6,414 bases of DNA from Burkholderiales bacterium (GTDB taxonomy: Bacteria; Pseudomonadota; Gammaproteobacteria; Burkholderiales; CAIKXV01), in assembly GCA_014379045.1 (NCBI GenBank), contig JACMMK010000389.1, positions 1 through 6,414 on the forward strand, in the 5' to 3' direction. Positions 1 to 6,201 of this stretch are shown here, one piece after another. The notes under the pieces are model-generated. The model made no database searches and had not been told where the DNA came from. It worked only from the letters and a program-made list of their open reading frames with translations. The position numbers and the translations under genes are program-made. The stretch's first letter is position 1. Each line of letters opens with the position of its first letter.

Positions 1-502
1 CCAACGGCACGCCGGCTGCGGGCCCGGGCGCCGCGTGGGGATCGCCGACCTCGGCCTCCAGATGCCAGCCGGCAGAGTCGTGCCGGGCGCGCGTGATACG
101 ACAGTCGGTTCGAATGGCGAGTCCGTCGGCGAGGACCTCGCCGATCCGGTTCATCGCCGGAACACCCACATACCTGACCGTTGTGTCGTCGAGCTGCGAG
201 TGCGCCGGCTGCGCCCCGCCTGCATCGATGGCCACCAGGCGCGGAGTCCAGGTGTCGACCGCGCCCAGCGCTCGCCACGCGTCGACGGCGATGCGAAACC
301 CTGGGTCGCGCACGGTGAAGTACTGTGCGCCATGGTCGAACGTCCCTTGATCCGAGACGCGCGTCGCGAGCCTGCCGCCGACACGTCGGGACCTGTCGAA
401 GACCTGCACCGTAAATCCTGCGTCGCGCAATCGACGTGCGGCGATCAGCCCCGACATGCCGGCGCCGACGATCGCAACGGAGCGCGCCAGCGGTCGAGTC
501 AT
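1..502 (-). CDS. Renalase-like FAD/NAD(P)-dependent oxidoreductase, N-terminal part (cut by window edge)
   Basis: Reading leftward from an ATG at 502-500, an open frame of 167 codons runs off position 1, so the C-terminal half is missing. The start gives MTRPLARSVAIVGAGMSGL, a classic Rossmann dinucleotide-binding fold with GxGxxG at residues 13-18. An acidic residue (Asp36) ends the second beta strand, and a GGR motif follows at 42-44. The segment DHGAQYFT (56-63) is typical of the renalase-like group of FAD-dependent amine-oxidase-fold proteins, whose bacterial substrates are mostly unknown. FAD binding is well supported; the reaction is not. The enzyme should be cytoplasmic, with no signal peptide or membrane segment seen. 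It lies 70 bp downstream of the conserved gene at 573-1178 on the same strand and is probably co-transcribed. No strong Shine-Dalgarno sequence precedes the ATG. An in-frame GTG at 532-530 is an alternative start, but it would add residues before the usual fold start. Confidence 0.85.
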   Translation of the reverse strand, partial: MTRPLARSVAIVGAGMSGLIAARRLRDAGFTVQVFDRSRRVGGRLATRVSDQGTFDHGAQYFTVRDPGFRIAVDAWRALGAVDTWTPRLVAIDAGGAQPAHSQLDDTTVRYVGVPAMNRIGEVLADGLAIRTDCRITRARHDSAGWHLEAEVGDPHAAPGPAAGVPL

Positions 503-572
503 GCGCCCAAGCGCTGAATGCGCGCGGAGCACGACGGCACTGCGGCGCGCCAGGCATGGATCGAAGCGCTGG

Positions 573-1178
573 TCATGTACACGCATCCTCGCCCGCGTCG
601 GGACGCGGCGCGCGGACGAAATCGAACGCCCCGGCGACCGTATCGGGATTCAGACGCGCGACGGGTACGCGCGATTCACCGAGCATCAGCATCAGTCCCG
701 GTTCGGGTGCCGCGAGCGCGCGCTCCCACGCGCAGGTATCGAGCGCGCGTCCCTCGCCATCGCTGAAGCATTCGACCAGGGCCGGCAGGTCGCGATCGAG
801 CATGCTGCCGATGCCCTCACCGAAAGCGATCGACACCCCGCCCTGCGGGTCGAGCCAGACCCGTTCGGGTACGCCCACCGCGGTACCGACATGGGTGACC
901 AGCGACGCGGCGACGCACCGGTCGTCGACCCGCCCGTCGAGCGACAGAACGAACGGGTACAGGTCCAGATCGACGAAAACGCGCTGCGGGCCGTTCTGGA
1001 AGAAGTAGCGACCTCGTGCATCCCGGTGATAGTTGCGATTGATGAACTCGACCGTCGCACGATGCCCTATCGGCTCGTCCCTGATCAGCCAGCGCCCCCG
1101 GCGATCGAGCCGCAACCAGCCGTAGACCGAAGGTACGTCCGGCCATCGTGCCATCGCCTGCGTGACAATATCGTCCAT
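573..1178 (-). CDS. Conserved protein of unknown function, about 200 residues
   Basis: This 201-residue protein begins MDDIVTQAMARWPDVPSVYG. It looks like a real gene because its reading frame has the protein-like composition expected here, while the overlapping frames are Arg/Ser/Pro-rich. It resembles a family of uncharacterised proteobacterial proteins with an N-terminal stretch of the form 'RWP.VP..YGWL.LD.RG.W' (residues 11-30). A 'FINRNY....GRYFFQNGPQRVFVDL' core follows at about 45-71. I recall relatives annotated under a DUF number (possibly DUF2946) but am not sure of the accession. No transmembrane segment, signal peptide or catalytic motif is visible; the pattern of short strands suggests a soluble cytoplasmic protein. 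It is upstream of, and probably co-transcribed with, the renalase-like oxidoreductase, and it is divergent from the phaM-like gene. The ribosome-binding site before 1178 is weak, so the exact start is less certain than the frame. Confidence 0.78.
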   Translation of the reverse strand: MDDIVTQAMARWPDVPSVYGWLRLDRRGRWLIRDEPIGHRATVEFINRNYHRDARGRYFFQNGPQRVFVDLDLYPFVLSLDGRVDDRCVAASLVTHVGTAVGVPERVWLDPQGGVSIAFGEGIGSMLDRDLPALVECFSDGEGRALDTCAWERALAAPEPGLMLMLGESRVPVARLNPDTVAGAFDFVRAPRPDAGEDACT

Positions 1179-1303
1179 CGAGAATACGGGTGTCGCGTTC
1201 CAGTCTCCGGTAATGTACTCAATTCATCGGACTGCCGCGCATCCATCGGTGGTCCCGTTGTCCACAGTTCCCCGCGCGTGGCGCGCACTCGAGGAGATCG
1301 CCG
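1179..1303. promoter_or_regulatory. Divergent intergenic spacer (unknown gene / phaM)
   Basis: This 125-bp spacer separates two divergently transcribed genes and must carry a promoter for the phaM-like gene and probably one for the leftward pair. I could not pick convincing -35/-10 pairs on either strand. A relatively A/T-rich patch around 1211-1226 is the most likely core promoter region. Near the phaM start there is a short inverted repeat (GCGCG-TGG-CGCGC, about 1275-1287) just before its Shine-Dalgarno sequence. A sequence one base off a DnaA box lies at 1258-1266. These sites are seen in the sequence; promoter function is inferred from gene orientation. Confidence 0.4.
1291..1296 (+). 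promoter_or_regulatory. Shine-Dalgarno site of the phaM-like gene
   Basis: GAGGAG lies 7 bases before the ATG at 1304. It is one of the two best ribosome-binding sites in the window and fixes the start of the short PhaM-like protein. Confidence 0.8.
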
Positions 1304-1624
1304 ATGGCTGATTCCACCGATCAAACGAAGGAGTTTTTCGACTGGATGCGCCGGATGTGGACGCCGGAGGCTTACGGGCTCCCCGGCATGGCCGCGATGT
1401 CGGCGACCTCGCCGATGCCCTCGTTCCCCGGCCTGCCCGCCCTGTTCACACCGACCGCAGATCCGAAGGAGCTCGAGCGCCGTATCGTCGAGTTACAAAC
1501 GGTCGAGAACTGGTTGAAGATGAATGTCGGACTGATCCAGATGACGGTGAAGACGCTGGAACTGCAGAAATCGGCGTTGGAGTCGATAAAGCAGATGAAC
1601 CCCGATCCGCGTCCGCAAAAGTGA
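1304..1624 (+). CDS. phaM: PhaM-like polyhydroxyalkanoate granule regulatory protein, short form
   Basis: This 106-residue protein matches the conserved part of PhaM. An N-terminal 'FFDWMRRMW' helix (11-19) is followed by a Gly/Pro/Met-rich linker (about 25-50). The hallmark segment 'DPKELERRIVELQTVENWLKMNVGLIQMTVKTLELQKSALESI' occupies roughly 53-95 and should form amphipathic helices. In Ralstonia eutropha, PhaM activates PHA synthase PhaC1, sits on PHA granules, and ties granules to the nucleoid through a long Lys/Ala/Pro-rich tail. The R. eutropha protein is about 260 residues. This one stops at residue 106 with DPRPQK, so the DNA-binding tail is absent. A strong Shine-Dalgarno sequence supports the start, and the TGA at 1622-1624 ends the frame. 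I infer a synthase-activating or granule-associated role, probably without DNA tethering. No other pha gene is in the window. Confidence 0.85.
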   Translation: MADSTDQTKEFFDWMRRMWTPEAYGLPGMAAMSATSPMPSFPGLPALFTPTADPKELERRIVELQTVENWLKMNVGLIQMTVKTLELQKSALESIKQMNPDPRPQK

Positions 1625-1731
1625 CGCCGATCGTGTAGCGGCCCCGCCACGACGTCCCTGTGGCGTCGACGCGGAGTTCGGCCCATCACGCACGACGATT
1701 ACGACAACGACGCAGCCCACCGACGGCCCAC
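1625..1731. other. Spacer after phaM with a small inverted repeat
   Basis: This 107-bp gap lies between the phaM-like gene and the next rightward gene. It contains a 6-bp perfect inverted repeat, CGCCAC at 1645-1650 and GTGGCG at 1660-1665, with a 9-base loop. There is no T-run after it, so it is a weak candidate for an intrinsic terminator. The spacer otherwise shows no clear promoter or ribosome-binding site for the 1732 gene. Confidence 0.35.
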
Positions 1732-2049
1732 ATGCAATTCCCGACCATCCCTTCGCAGAAAGTCATCCCGCCGAATCGACGCGATGTGAACGCCGTCGAT
1801 GCCGCGTCGGCCGCTGCCGTGCCCGACCGGAGGATCGTGTCGGGCTCCTCGCAGGGCGTGGGGACCGGCGAACCGCTGCTCGAGATCACTCCTGACCTCG
1901 ATCGTCGGCAGGGTCCGCGGCGCGATGCACCGGACCGACGCCGTCGGCAGGTGGCCGTGTTCCTCGATACGCGAACCGGCCGTGACCGACGCGGTGAGCG
2001 ACGCCGGACTGACGATCCTCTGCCCGCGCGCGTGGACGAATCGATCTAG
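1732..2049 (+). CDS. Small arginine-rich hypothetical protein
   Basis: The frame encodes 105 residues from ATG 1732, beginning MQFPTIPSQKVIPPNRRDVN and ending at TAG 2047-2049. The first half is a low-complexity Ala/Val/Gly region (about 18-47). The second half is dominated by Asp/Glu-Arg-Arg clusters (DRRQ at 57-60, DRRRRQ at 68-73, DRRGERRR at 85-92) around a hydrophobic core 'VAVFLDTRTGR' (74-84). I recall short proteobacterial hypotheticals with this 'DRR...LLDTR...DRR' architecture, but no function is known to me. No signal peptide or membrane segment is seen. An in-frame GTG at 1660 would add 24 residues of shadow-like sequence, so I prefer the ATG; neither start has a good ribosome-binding site. 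It lies 107 bp after phaM on the same strand and could share its transcript. I am confident the frame is coding, less so of the start. Confidence 0.65.
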   Translation: MQFPTIPSQKVIPPNRRDVNAVDAASAAAVPDRRIVSGSSQGVGTGEPLLEITPDLDRRQGPRRDAPDRRRRQVAVFLDTRTGRDRRGERRRTDDPLPARVDESI

Positions 2050-2110
2050 ACGGGCGGGTCGTCGGCGCTTTGCCGACGTTGTCGTCCCGGCGGGACCGCC
2101 CGATCGCGGA
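2050..2110. terminator. Nested inverted repeats between convergent genes, probable two-way terminator
   Basis: The 61-bp gap between the converging stops at 2049 and 2111 is packed with complementary arms. Hairpin A has a perfect 7-bp stem, CGTCGGC (2060-2066) and GCCGACG (2072-2078), with a 5-base loop. Hairpin B has a 5-bp stem, GTCCC (2084-2088) and GGGAC (2092-2096), with a 3-base loop. Outer arms GGGCGGGTC (2052-2060) and GACCGCCC (2094-2101) pair with one bulge; they share a few bases with A and B, so alternative folds are possible. Only short T stretches follow, so the site is not a textbook intrinsic terminator. Its placement between convergent genes supports termination or protection of both 3' ends. 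Confidence 0.5.
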
Positions 2111-2659
2111 TCAATGCAACTGCTTGGGCCGGGTGTGCGGCTGCGTCGCACTGGCCAGACCGGTTTCGCCCGCTGCCTGTTTGCGTTGCCAGTCTTCGGC
2201 AAACAACTTGTTGATCAACGCCGCCACCTGGGATACGTCTTCGGCACCGAACTGGCGGCCGAGCAGATTCGACACTTCCTCGACCATCAGGCGTCGCTGC
2301 ATGTCGTGGATCGCCTGTGGCGTAGGGCCGACGAACATCAGCTGTACCTCGTCACCCTTGTCATGGAAGTAGGTGATTTCCACCGTCGATGCCTCTTCGG
2401 CGAGCGGGCCCAATCCGGCGAGTGCATCACCGAGCACGCCCTGGAAGTTGCGCCCGACGTCGCCGGTCCAGCAGATCTCGAGGAGAAACCGCTTGCGGTC
2501 GAACACGATGCCCGACTCGTCCTGTTCGAGGCTGCGCGCCTCCTTGATCGACGCGACGTCGAGATAATCGAGCCACGGTCGAAGCGCGCCCTCGATCTGG
2601 CCGATGGAAACGCCTTCGACCAGCACTACGGTGCCGTGCACATGTACTTCGGTACGCAT
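2111..2659 (-). CDS. DUF6806-like conserved protein
   Basis: This 182-residue protein begins MRTEVHVHGTVVLVEGVSIG. Its features match my memory of the DUF6806 family of betaproteobacterial proteins. They are an opening 'VHVHG' strand, 'IVFDRKRFLLEICWTGD' (51-67), 'VEITYFHDKGDEVQLMFVGPTP' (93-114) and a long C-terminal helix region 'RRLMVEEVSNLLGRQFGAEDVSQVAALINKLF' (122-153). The function of the family is unknown. The protein looks soluble and alpha/beta, without signal peptide or membrane segment; the last 25 residues are Gln/Thr/Lys-rich and probably disordered. A clear AGGAG lies 8 bases before the ATG, fixing the start. It is 51 bp downstream of the fumarylacetoacetate-hydrolase-family gene and probably co-transcribed with it. 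That neighbourhood is the only functional hint and does not prove a shared pathway. Confidence 0.8.
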   Translation of the reverse strand: MRTEVHVHGTVVLVEGVSIGQIEGALRPWLDYLDVASIKEARSLEQDESGIVFDRKRFLLEICWTGDVGRNFQGVLGDALAGLGPLAEEASTVEITYFHDKGDEVQLMFVGPTPQAIHDMQRRLMVEEVSNLLGRQFGAEDVSQVAALINKLFAEDWQRKQAAGETGLASATQPHTRPKQLH

Positions 2660-2667
2660 GACGAATA

Positions 2668-2672
2668 CTCCT
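2668..2672 (-). promoter_or_regulatory. Shine-Dalgarno site of the DUF6806-like gene
   Basis: AGGAG reads on the minus strand 8 bases upstream of the ATG at 2659-2657. It supports independent translation initiation within the hydrolase-DUF6806 transcript. Confidence 0.75.
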
Positions 2673-2710
2673 GAGTGATGCCTGACTGATGCTTGACCGA
2701 GCGATGCAGC

Positions 2711-3637
2711 TCAGTCGTTCACGGCAATGATCGGATTGCGCAGGATACCGATGCCCGCGACTTCGGTCTCGAGTACGTCGCCGGGCTTGAGGAACTCGGG
2801 CGGCGTGCGTGCATAGCCTACGCCTTGCGGCGTGCCGGTCGAGATCACGTCACCGGGTTCGAGTGTCAGCCCCAGAGAGAGCTCGGCGATCAGGCGCGGC
2901 AGCTTGAAGAACAGATGGCGGGTGTTCGATTCCTGCTTGACGACCCCGTTGACCCGCGTCCACAGGTCGAGCGCCTCCGGCTCGATCGAGTCGGCGGTCA
3001 CGATCGCGGGGCCCATCGGGCAACTGCCGTCGAGGCTCTTGCCCTTGAACCACTGGTTGCCGTGATAGCGCTGCATGTCGCGCGCCGTCACGTCGTTGAT
3101 CACCGTGTAGCCGAACACATGGGACATTGCCGCGTGCTCGGGAATGTTGCGGCCGCGCTTGCCGATGACAAGCCCCAGCTCGCACTCCCAGTCGATCTTG
3201 TCGCTCACCGCCGCGTTCACCGGAATCGGGTCGTAGGGTCCGTTGAGCGAATTCGAGGCCTTGGTGAAGAACGCCGGATGATCGGGAAGTTCGACGGCTG
3301 CCTTGCGATGCGCCGCGCCTTCATTGAAATGATCGAGGTAATTCCAGCCGACGCAGTAGACGTTGCGGGTCAGCCGTGGCAGGGGTGCGCAGATCGAGGT
3401 GCCCGCCAGCGGTCGGCGCACTGCGCGGGAATCGGTTGTGAGCGCAGCGAGTTGCGCGAGCCCTTCGGCGCCGGCCTCGATCAACGATTGCATGCTCGAG
3501 GCATCGAACGTCAGCCTTATGCCTGCGGCCTTCCCGCTCGCTGCAACATCGATCAGCGCAGTGCCGCCGGCATCGAGCAGGCCCAGCGTGGACGCGGCGT
3601 CGATGCTGGAGCTTGTCTTGAAGGTGTACAGCTTCAT
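2711..3637 (-). CDS. Fumarylacetoacetate hydrolase (FAH) family protein
   Basis: This 308-residue cytoplasmic enzyme belongs to the FAH superfamily (COG0179/MhpD-like). Members use a divalent metal to cleave, hydrate or decarboxylate keto and diketo acids, often in aromatic-compound breakdown. An N-terminal domain (1 to about 85) precedes the catalytic fold. The fold opens with 'NVYCVGWNYLDH' (92-103) and carries 'PAFFTKASNSLNGP' (121-134). The metal ligands appear as Glu151 and Glu153 in 'DWECELGLVIG' and Asp182 in 'NDVTARD'. Lys198 and Lys200 lie in 'FKGKSLDG', and the closing 'STGTPQGVG' loop is at 266-274. All key motifs look intact and the length is normal. The substrate cannot be told from sequence; acylpyruvate, fumarylpyruvate or 2-oxo-hept-3-ene-dioate type substrates are all possible. 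Upstream is pip, 141 bp away; downstream is the DUF6806-like gene, 51 bp away. GGAG lies 11 bases before the ATG, a little far for a strong site. Confidence 0.9.
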   Translation of the reverse strand: MKLYTFKTSSSIDAASTLGLLDAGGTALIDVAASGKAAGIRLTFDASSMQSLIEAGAEGLAQLAALTTDSRAVRRPLAGTSICAPLPRLTRNVYCVGWNYLDHFNEGAAHRKAAVELPDHPAFFTKASNSLNGPYDPIPVNAAVSDKIDWECELGLVIGKRGRNIPEHAAMSHVFGYTVINDVTARDMQRYHGNQWFKGKSLDGSCPMGPAIVTADSIEPEALDLWTRVNGVVKQESNTRHLFFKLPRLIAELSLGLTLEPGDVISTGTPQGVGYARTPPEFLKPGDVLETEVAGIGILRNPIIAVND

Positions 3638-3778
3638 CGTGTGCAGAGCTCCATGAGTCTCGAAGGCGGGTAAGGCTGTGTCGGTCGCGCTGATGGAATC
3701 CCGGCCGGCGCTACCGGCACGACCGATCGGTGCGTCGAGCGCGCCGCAGATCTGCCGCGTCCGCGGAAGCGACCGGGA
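3638..3778. promoter_or_regulatory. Spacer between pip and the FAH-family gene
   Basis: This 141-bp gap separates two leftward genes. It is long enough to hold a terminator for pip and a promoter for the hydrolase pair. I see a short 5-bp inverted repeat, GCCGG at 3704-3708 and CCGGC at 3714-3718, without a T-run, and a 10-bp palindrome GCAGATCTGC near 3747-3756. I could not identify a convincing promoter, so whether pip and the hydrolase share a transcript is unresolved. Confidence 0.3.
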
Positions 3779-4753
3779 TCAGGCGCCGAGCCGTTGGCGA
3801 AAGCGTTCGGTGGCACGCACCAGTTCGGCCCGGATACCCGCTTCCCACGCAGAGTGCCCGGCGTCGGCCACCACGATGTACTGCGCTTCGGGCCATGCCC
3901 GATGGAGGTCATCGGCGCTGACGATCGGGCAGACCGCATCATAGCGCCCCTGCACGATCACGCCAGGCAGATGGCGGATGCGTCCGATATTGTCGAGCAA
4001 GACGTTCTCGGGCAGGAAGATGCGGTTCACGAAATAGTGCGCTTCGATTCGCGCCAAGCCGAGCGCAACGCTGTCGCCTGAAAAGTAGGAGACGGTTTCA
4101 GGGCTCGGCAACAATGTCGAACAGCTTCCCTCATAGACGCTCCAGGCGCGCGCGGCCGGCATGTGTACTGCTGGCGACTGATGCACGAGTCGCTGATGAT
4201 AGGCACCAAGGATGTCGTTGCGCTCGGCGGCGGAGAGTGCGGCGGTGAATGCATGCCACGCTTCCGGAAAGATCGCCTTCAGTCCGTAGAGGAACCATTC
4301 GATCTCGGACTGGCGACACAGGAAGATGCCGCGCAGGATGAGCCCGTGACAGTGCTCGGGATGCGTCTCGGCATAGGCCAGCGCCAGTGTGCTGCCCCAT
4401 GAACCGCCGAATACCAGCCAACGGTCGATCCCGAGGTGCACGCGCAGGCGCTCGAGATCGTCGATCAGATGCAGCGTCGAATTGTCCTTGAGTTCGCCAT
4501 GTGGCAGCGAGCGCCCCGCGCCACGCTGATCGAGCACGATGATCCGGTAGTACGCAGGATCGAAGAAGCGCCGATGTTCGGGCGAGCTGCCCGCGCCGGG
4601 ACCCCCGTGCAGGAACACGACCGGCGTGCCGGCAGGATTGCCCGACTGCTCCCAATACATCTGATGCGTCGAGTCGAGCTGAAGCATGCCGCTCGCATAC
4701 GGCTCGATCGGCGGGAACAGTTCTGAGCGCACAGGGTCGCGCTGGTCGGGCAT
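3779..4753 (-). CDS. pip: Prolyl aminopeptidase (proline iminopeptidase)
   Basis: This 324-residue alpha/beta-hydrolase of peptidase family S33 releases N-terminal proline from peptides in the cytoplasm. Sequence landmarks are the opening 'LFPPIEPYASGMLQLDSTH' (12-30), the oxyanion-hole motif HGGPG (49-53), 'DQRGAGRS' (75-82) and the nucleophile elbow GGSWGS (116-121) with catalytic Ser118. The triad is completed by Asp272 in 'QGRYDAVCP' and His300 in 'DAGHSAWE'. A helical cap domain lies between about 140 and 235. Length and motifs are normal, so it should be active. The frame stays open upstream to an ATG at 4810, which would add 19 residues. I chose 4753 because MPDQRDPVRSELFPPIEPY matches the usual family start and GAGAG lies 5 bases before it. 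It is divergent from flhB and followed 141 bp later by the FAH-family gene. Confidence 0.93.
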   Translation of the reverse strand: MPDQRDPVRSELFPPIEPYASGMLQLDSTHQMYWEQSGNPAGTPVVFLHGGPGAGSSPEHRRFFDPAYYRIIVLDQRGAGRSLPHGELKDNSTLHLIDDLERLRVHLGIDRWLVFGGSWGSTLALAYAETHPEHCHGLILRGIFLCRQSEIEWFLYGLKAIFPEAWHAFTAALSAAERNDILGAYHQRLVHQSPAVHMPAARAWSVYEGSCSTLLPSPETVSYFSGDSVALGLARIEAHYFVNRIFLPENVLLDNIGRIRHLPGVIVQGRYDAVCPIVSADDLHRAWPEAQYIVVADAGHSAWEAGIRAELVRATERFRQRLGA

Positions 4754-4928
4754 GGCATCTCTCGGCGGATTCGCCGGGTGGGTGTGGAAAATGATTGAAA
4801 ACGCGGCCAAGGAACAACCCGCGCGATCGACGTTAGCACGAACCCGCGCACGACGCGTCCCTGTGGCGGGCGCCGTGGCGTTTTGGGTGATTGATGCATG
4901 TTAGTATCGATAAACAACGTGTTAGATC
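4754..4928. promoter_or_regulatory. Divergent intergenic region, pip / flhB
   Basis: This 175-bp spacer should contain promoters for both pip (leftward) and flhB (rightward). Two A/T-rich islands stand out in otherwise GC-rich DNA, about 4788-4803 on the pip side and 4881-4920 on the flhB side. On the flhB side, TAGTAT (4902-4907) could be a sigma-70 -10 element. The overlapping ATCGATAA (4906-4913) resembles the -10 of a sigma-28 flagellar promoter, but I find no matching TAAA -35. A TGGC...GGTGA stretch (about 4876-4890) has roughly sigma-54 spacing but lacks the -12 GC. No assignment is secure. Confidence 0.4.
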
Positions 4929-6131
4929 ATGGCGGAATCGCAGCAGAGCGACCAGGAAAAAACCGAACCAGCCAGCACACGACGCCTCGAGCAGGCCCGT
5001 GAGCAGGGACAGGTCGCCCGTTCTACCGAGCTCACCAGCTTTTCCGCGCTCCTCGTCTCCGGCGGCTTTCTGCTGTTCGCAGGGGCCGGCCTCATCGACG
5101 GGTTGCGCAGGATCTTTCGCGATGGTCTGGCAGTCGACCGATCGAGTGCATTCGATACCTCGCTCGCCGTCGCGCGTCTGTACCAGGCGATGTCGGAGGC
5201 GTTGTGGATCCTGGCCCCGCTGTTCGCCGCCGCGATCGCGATCGCGTTGTTTGCGCCGATGCTGCTCTCGGGATGGTTGTTCAGCGCCGAGGCGCTGCAG
5301 CCGCGCTGGAGCCGGCTGAGTCCGGCCTCCAATCTCGGGCGCACGTTTTCGTGGCACGGCGTGGTCGAGCTGCTGAAGGCGATCATGAAGACGGTGCTGC
5401 TCGGTGGGGTGGTGGTCGCGATGATCTGGCAGCAGAAGGATTCGATGGGCATTCTCGCGGTCGAATCGCTCGAAGGCGCGCTCTCGCACATCGGTGCGCT
5501 GATGACCGAGGCGTTCATTGCGGTGATGCTCGCGATGTTCCTGATCGTCGTGATCGACGTGCCGTTCCAGTTGTGGAATCACGCGCAGCAGCTGCGCATG
5601 ACCAAGGACGAAGTCAAGCAGGAGAACAAGGAGACCGAGGGCAACCCCGAGGTCAAGGGGCGCGTGCGCGCGATGCAGCGCGAGATGGCGCGGCGCCGGA
5701 TGATGTCCGCCGTGCCCGGCGCCGACGTGGTGATCACCAACCCGACGCACTACGCGGTCGCGCTGCGCTACCAGGAGAACCGGATGCGCGCGCCGCAGGT
5801 CGTGGCGAAGGGCACGCGCGAGGTCGCCGAGCGCATCCTCGAGCTCGCGCGCGAGAACCAGGTGCCGGTACTGCGCGCCGCACCGCTCGCGCGCGCACTG
5901 CACCGGCATGCCGAGGTCGGTCAGGCGGTACCGACGGCGCTGTACGCGGCGGTCGCCGAAGTGCTGGCGTGGGTGTATCAGCTGCGGCTCGCCAGAGGTT
6001 ACGGCTCGGTTCTGCCGGGTGCACCGCAGACACTCGTCGTGCCATCGGATCTCGACCCGGGTCCCGATCCCGACGACGAGACCGAAGGCACCGCACCCGC
6101 ACCGCTGCCGATGGCACGGGTGGCCGCATGA
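4929..6131 (+). CDS. flhB: Flagellar type III export switch protein FlhB
   Basis: This 400-residue inner-membrane protein of the flagellar export gate switches specificity from rod/hook to filament substrates. The N-terminus (MAESQQSDQEKTEPASTRRLEQAREQG) is typical of FlhB. Four hydrophobic segments follow at about 36-57, 90-116, 150-168 and 188-213. A charged linker, 'TKDEVKQENKETEGNPEVKGR' (225-245), joins the cytoplasmic domain. That domain holds the autocleavage motif NPTH (271-274), cut between Asn and Pro in the family, within 'VVITNPTHYAVALRY'. The conserved 'APLARALHRHAEVGQAVP...AEVLAWVYQLR' lies at about 318-353. The tail after about 360 is Pro/Asp-rich and probably flexible. An in-frame TAG at 4923-4925 just before the ATG excludes a longer start, although no clear Shine-Dalgarno sequence is visible. 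It is divergent from pip. flhA, often the next gene, does not begin within the 283 bp that follow in this window. Confidence 0.96.
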   Translation: MAESQQSDQEKTEPASTRRLEQAREQGQVARSTELTSFSALLVSGGFLLFAGAGLIDGLRRIFRDGLAVDRSSAFDTSLAVARLYQAMSEALWILAPLFAAAIAIALFAPMLLSGWLFSAEALQPRWSRLSPASNLGRTFSWHGVVELLKAIMKTVLLGGVVVAMIWQQKDSMGILAVESLEGALSHIGALMTEAFIAVMLAMFLIVVIDVPFQLWNHAQQLRMTKDEVKQENKETEGNPEVKGRVRAMQREMARRRMMSAVPGADVVITNPTHYAVALRYQENRMRAPQVVAKGTREVAERILELARENQVPVLRAAPLARALHRHAEVGQAVPTALYAAVAEVLAWVYQLRLARGYGSVLPGAPQTLVVPSDLDPGPDPDDETEGTAPAPLPMARVAA

Positions 6132-6178
6132 TCCGGCGTGAGTCGCAGCGATGAGAACGCGAGGCCAGCGGCGAGGGA

Positions 6179-6201
6179 CCCGTCACCTGAAAGGTGACGG
6201 G
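6179..6201. repeat. 10-bp hairpin in repeat copy 1
   Basis: CCCGTCACCT (6179-6188) pairs perfectly with AGGTGACGGG (6192-6201) around a 3-base loop, GAA. No T-run follows on either strand, so it is not an obvious intrinsic terminator. In RNA it would be very stable in either orientation. Confidence 0.85.

Noticed and set aside
1258..1266. TTGTCCACA, one base off the DnaA box consensus
   Set aside because: It is a single isolated match with no neighbouring boxes, no AT-rich unwinding region and no dnaA/dnaN context, so it is not evidence of an origin.
2693..3673. 326-codon plus-strand frame opposite the FAH-family gene
   Set aside because: The minus strand encodes a full FAH-family protein with all expected motifs; the plus-strand product has no recognisable features.
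4754..4810. 19-residue N-terminal extension of Pip from the ATG at 4810
   Set aside because: The extension has no family-like sequence. The ATG at 4753 has a better ribosome-binding site and matches the usual start of prolyl aminopeptidases.
1651..4868. Shared 13-base string CGTCCCTGTGGCG in two spacers (about 1653-1665 and 4856-4868)
   Set aside because: One such match in a 6.4-kb GC-rich window is close to chance expectation, and the flanks do not extend the similarity.
4833..5909. 358-codon minus-strand frame opposite flhB
   Set aside because: His/Arg/Asp-rich low-complexity product with no family motifs. It is opposite a complete FlhB and is a GC-rich shadow frame.
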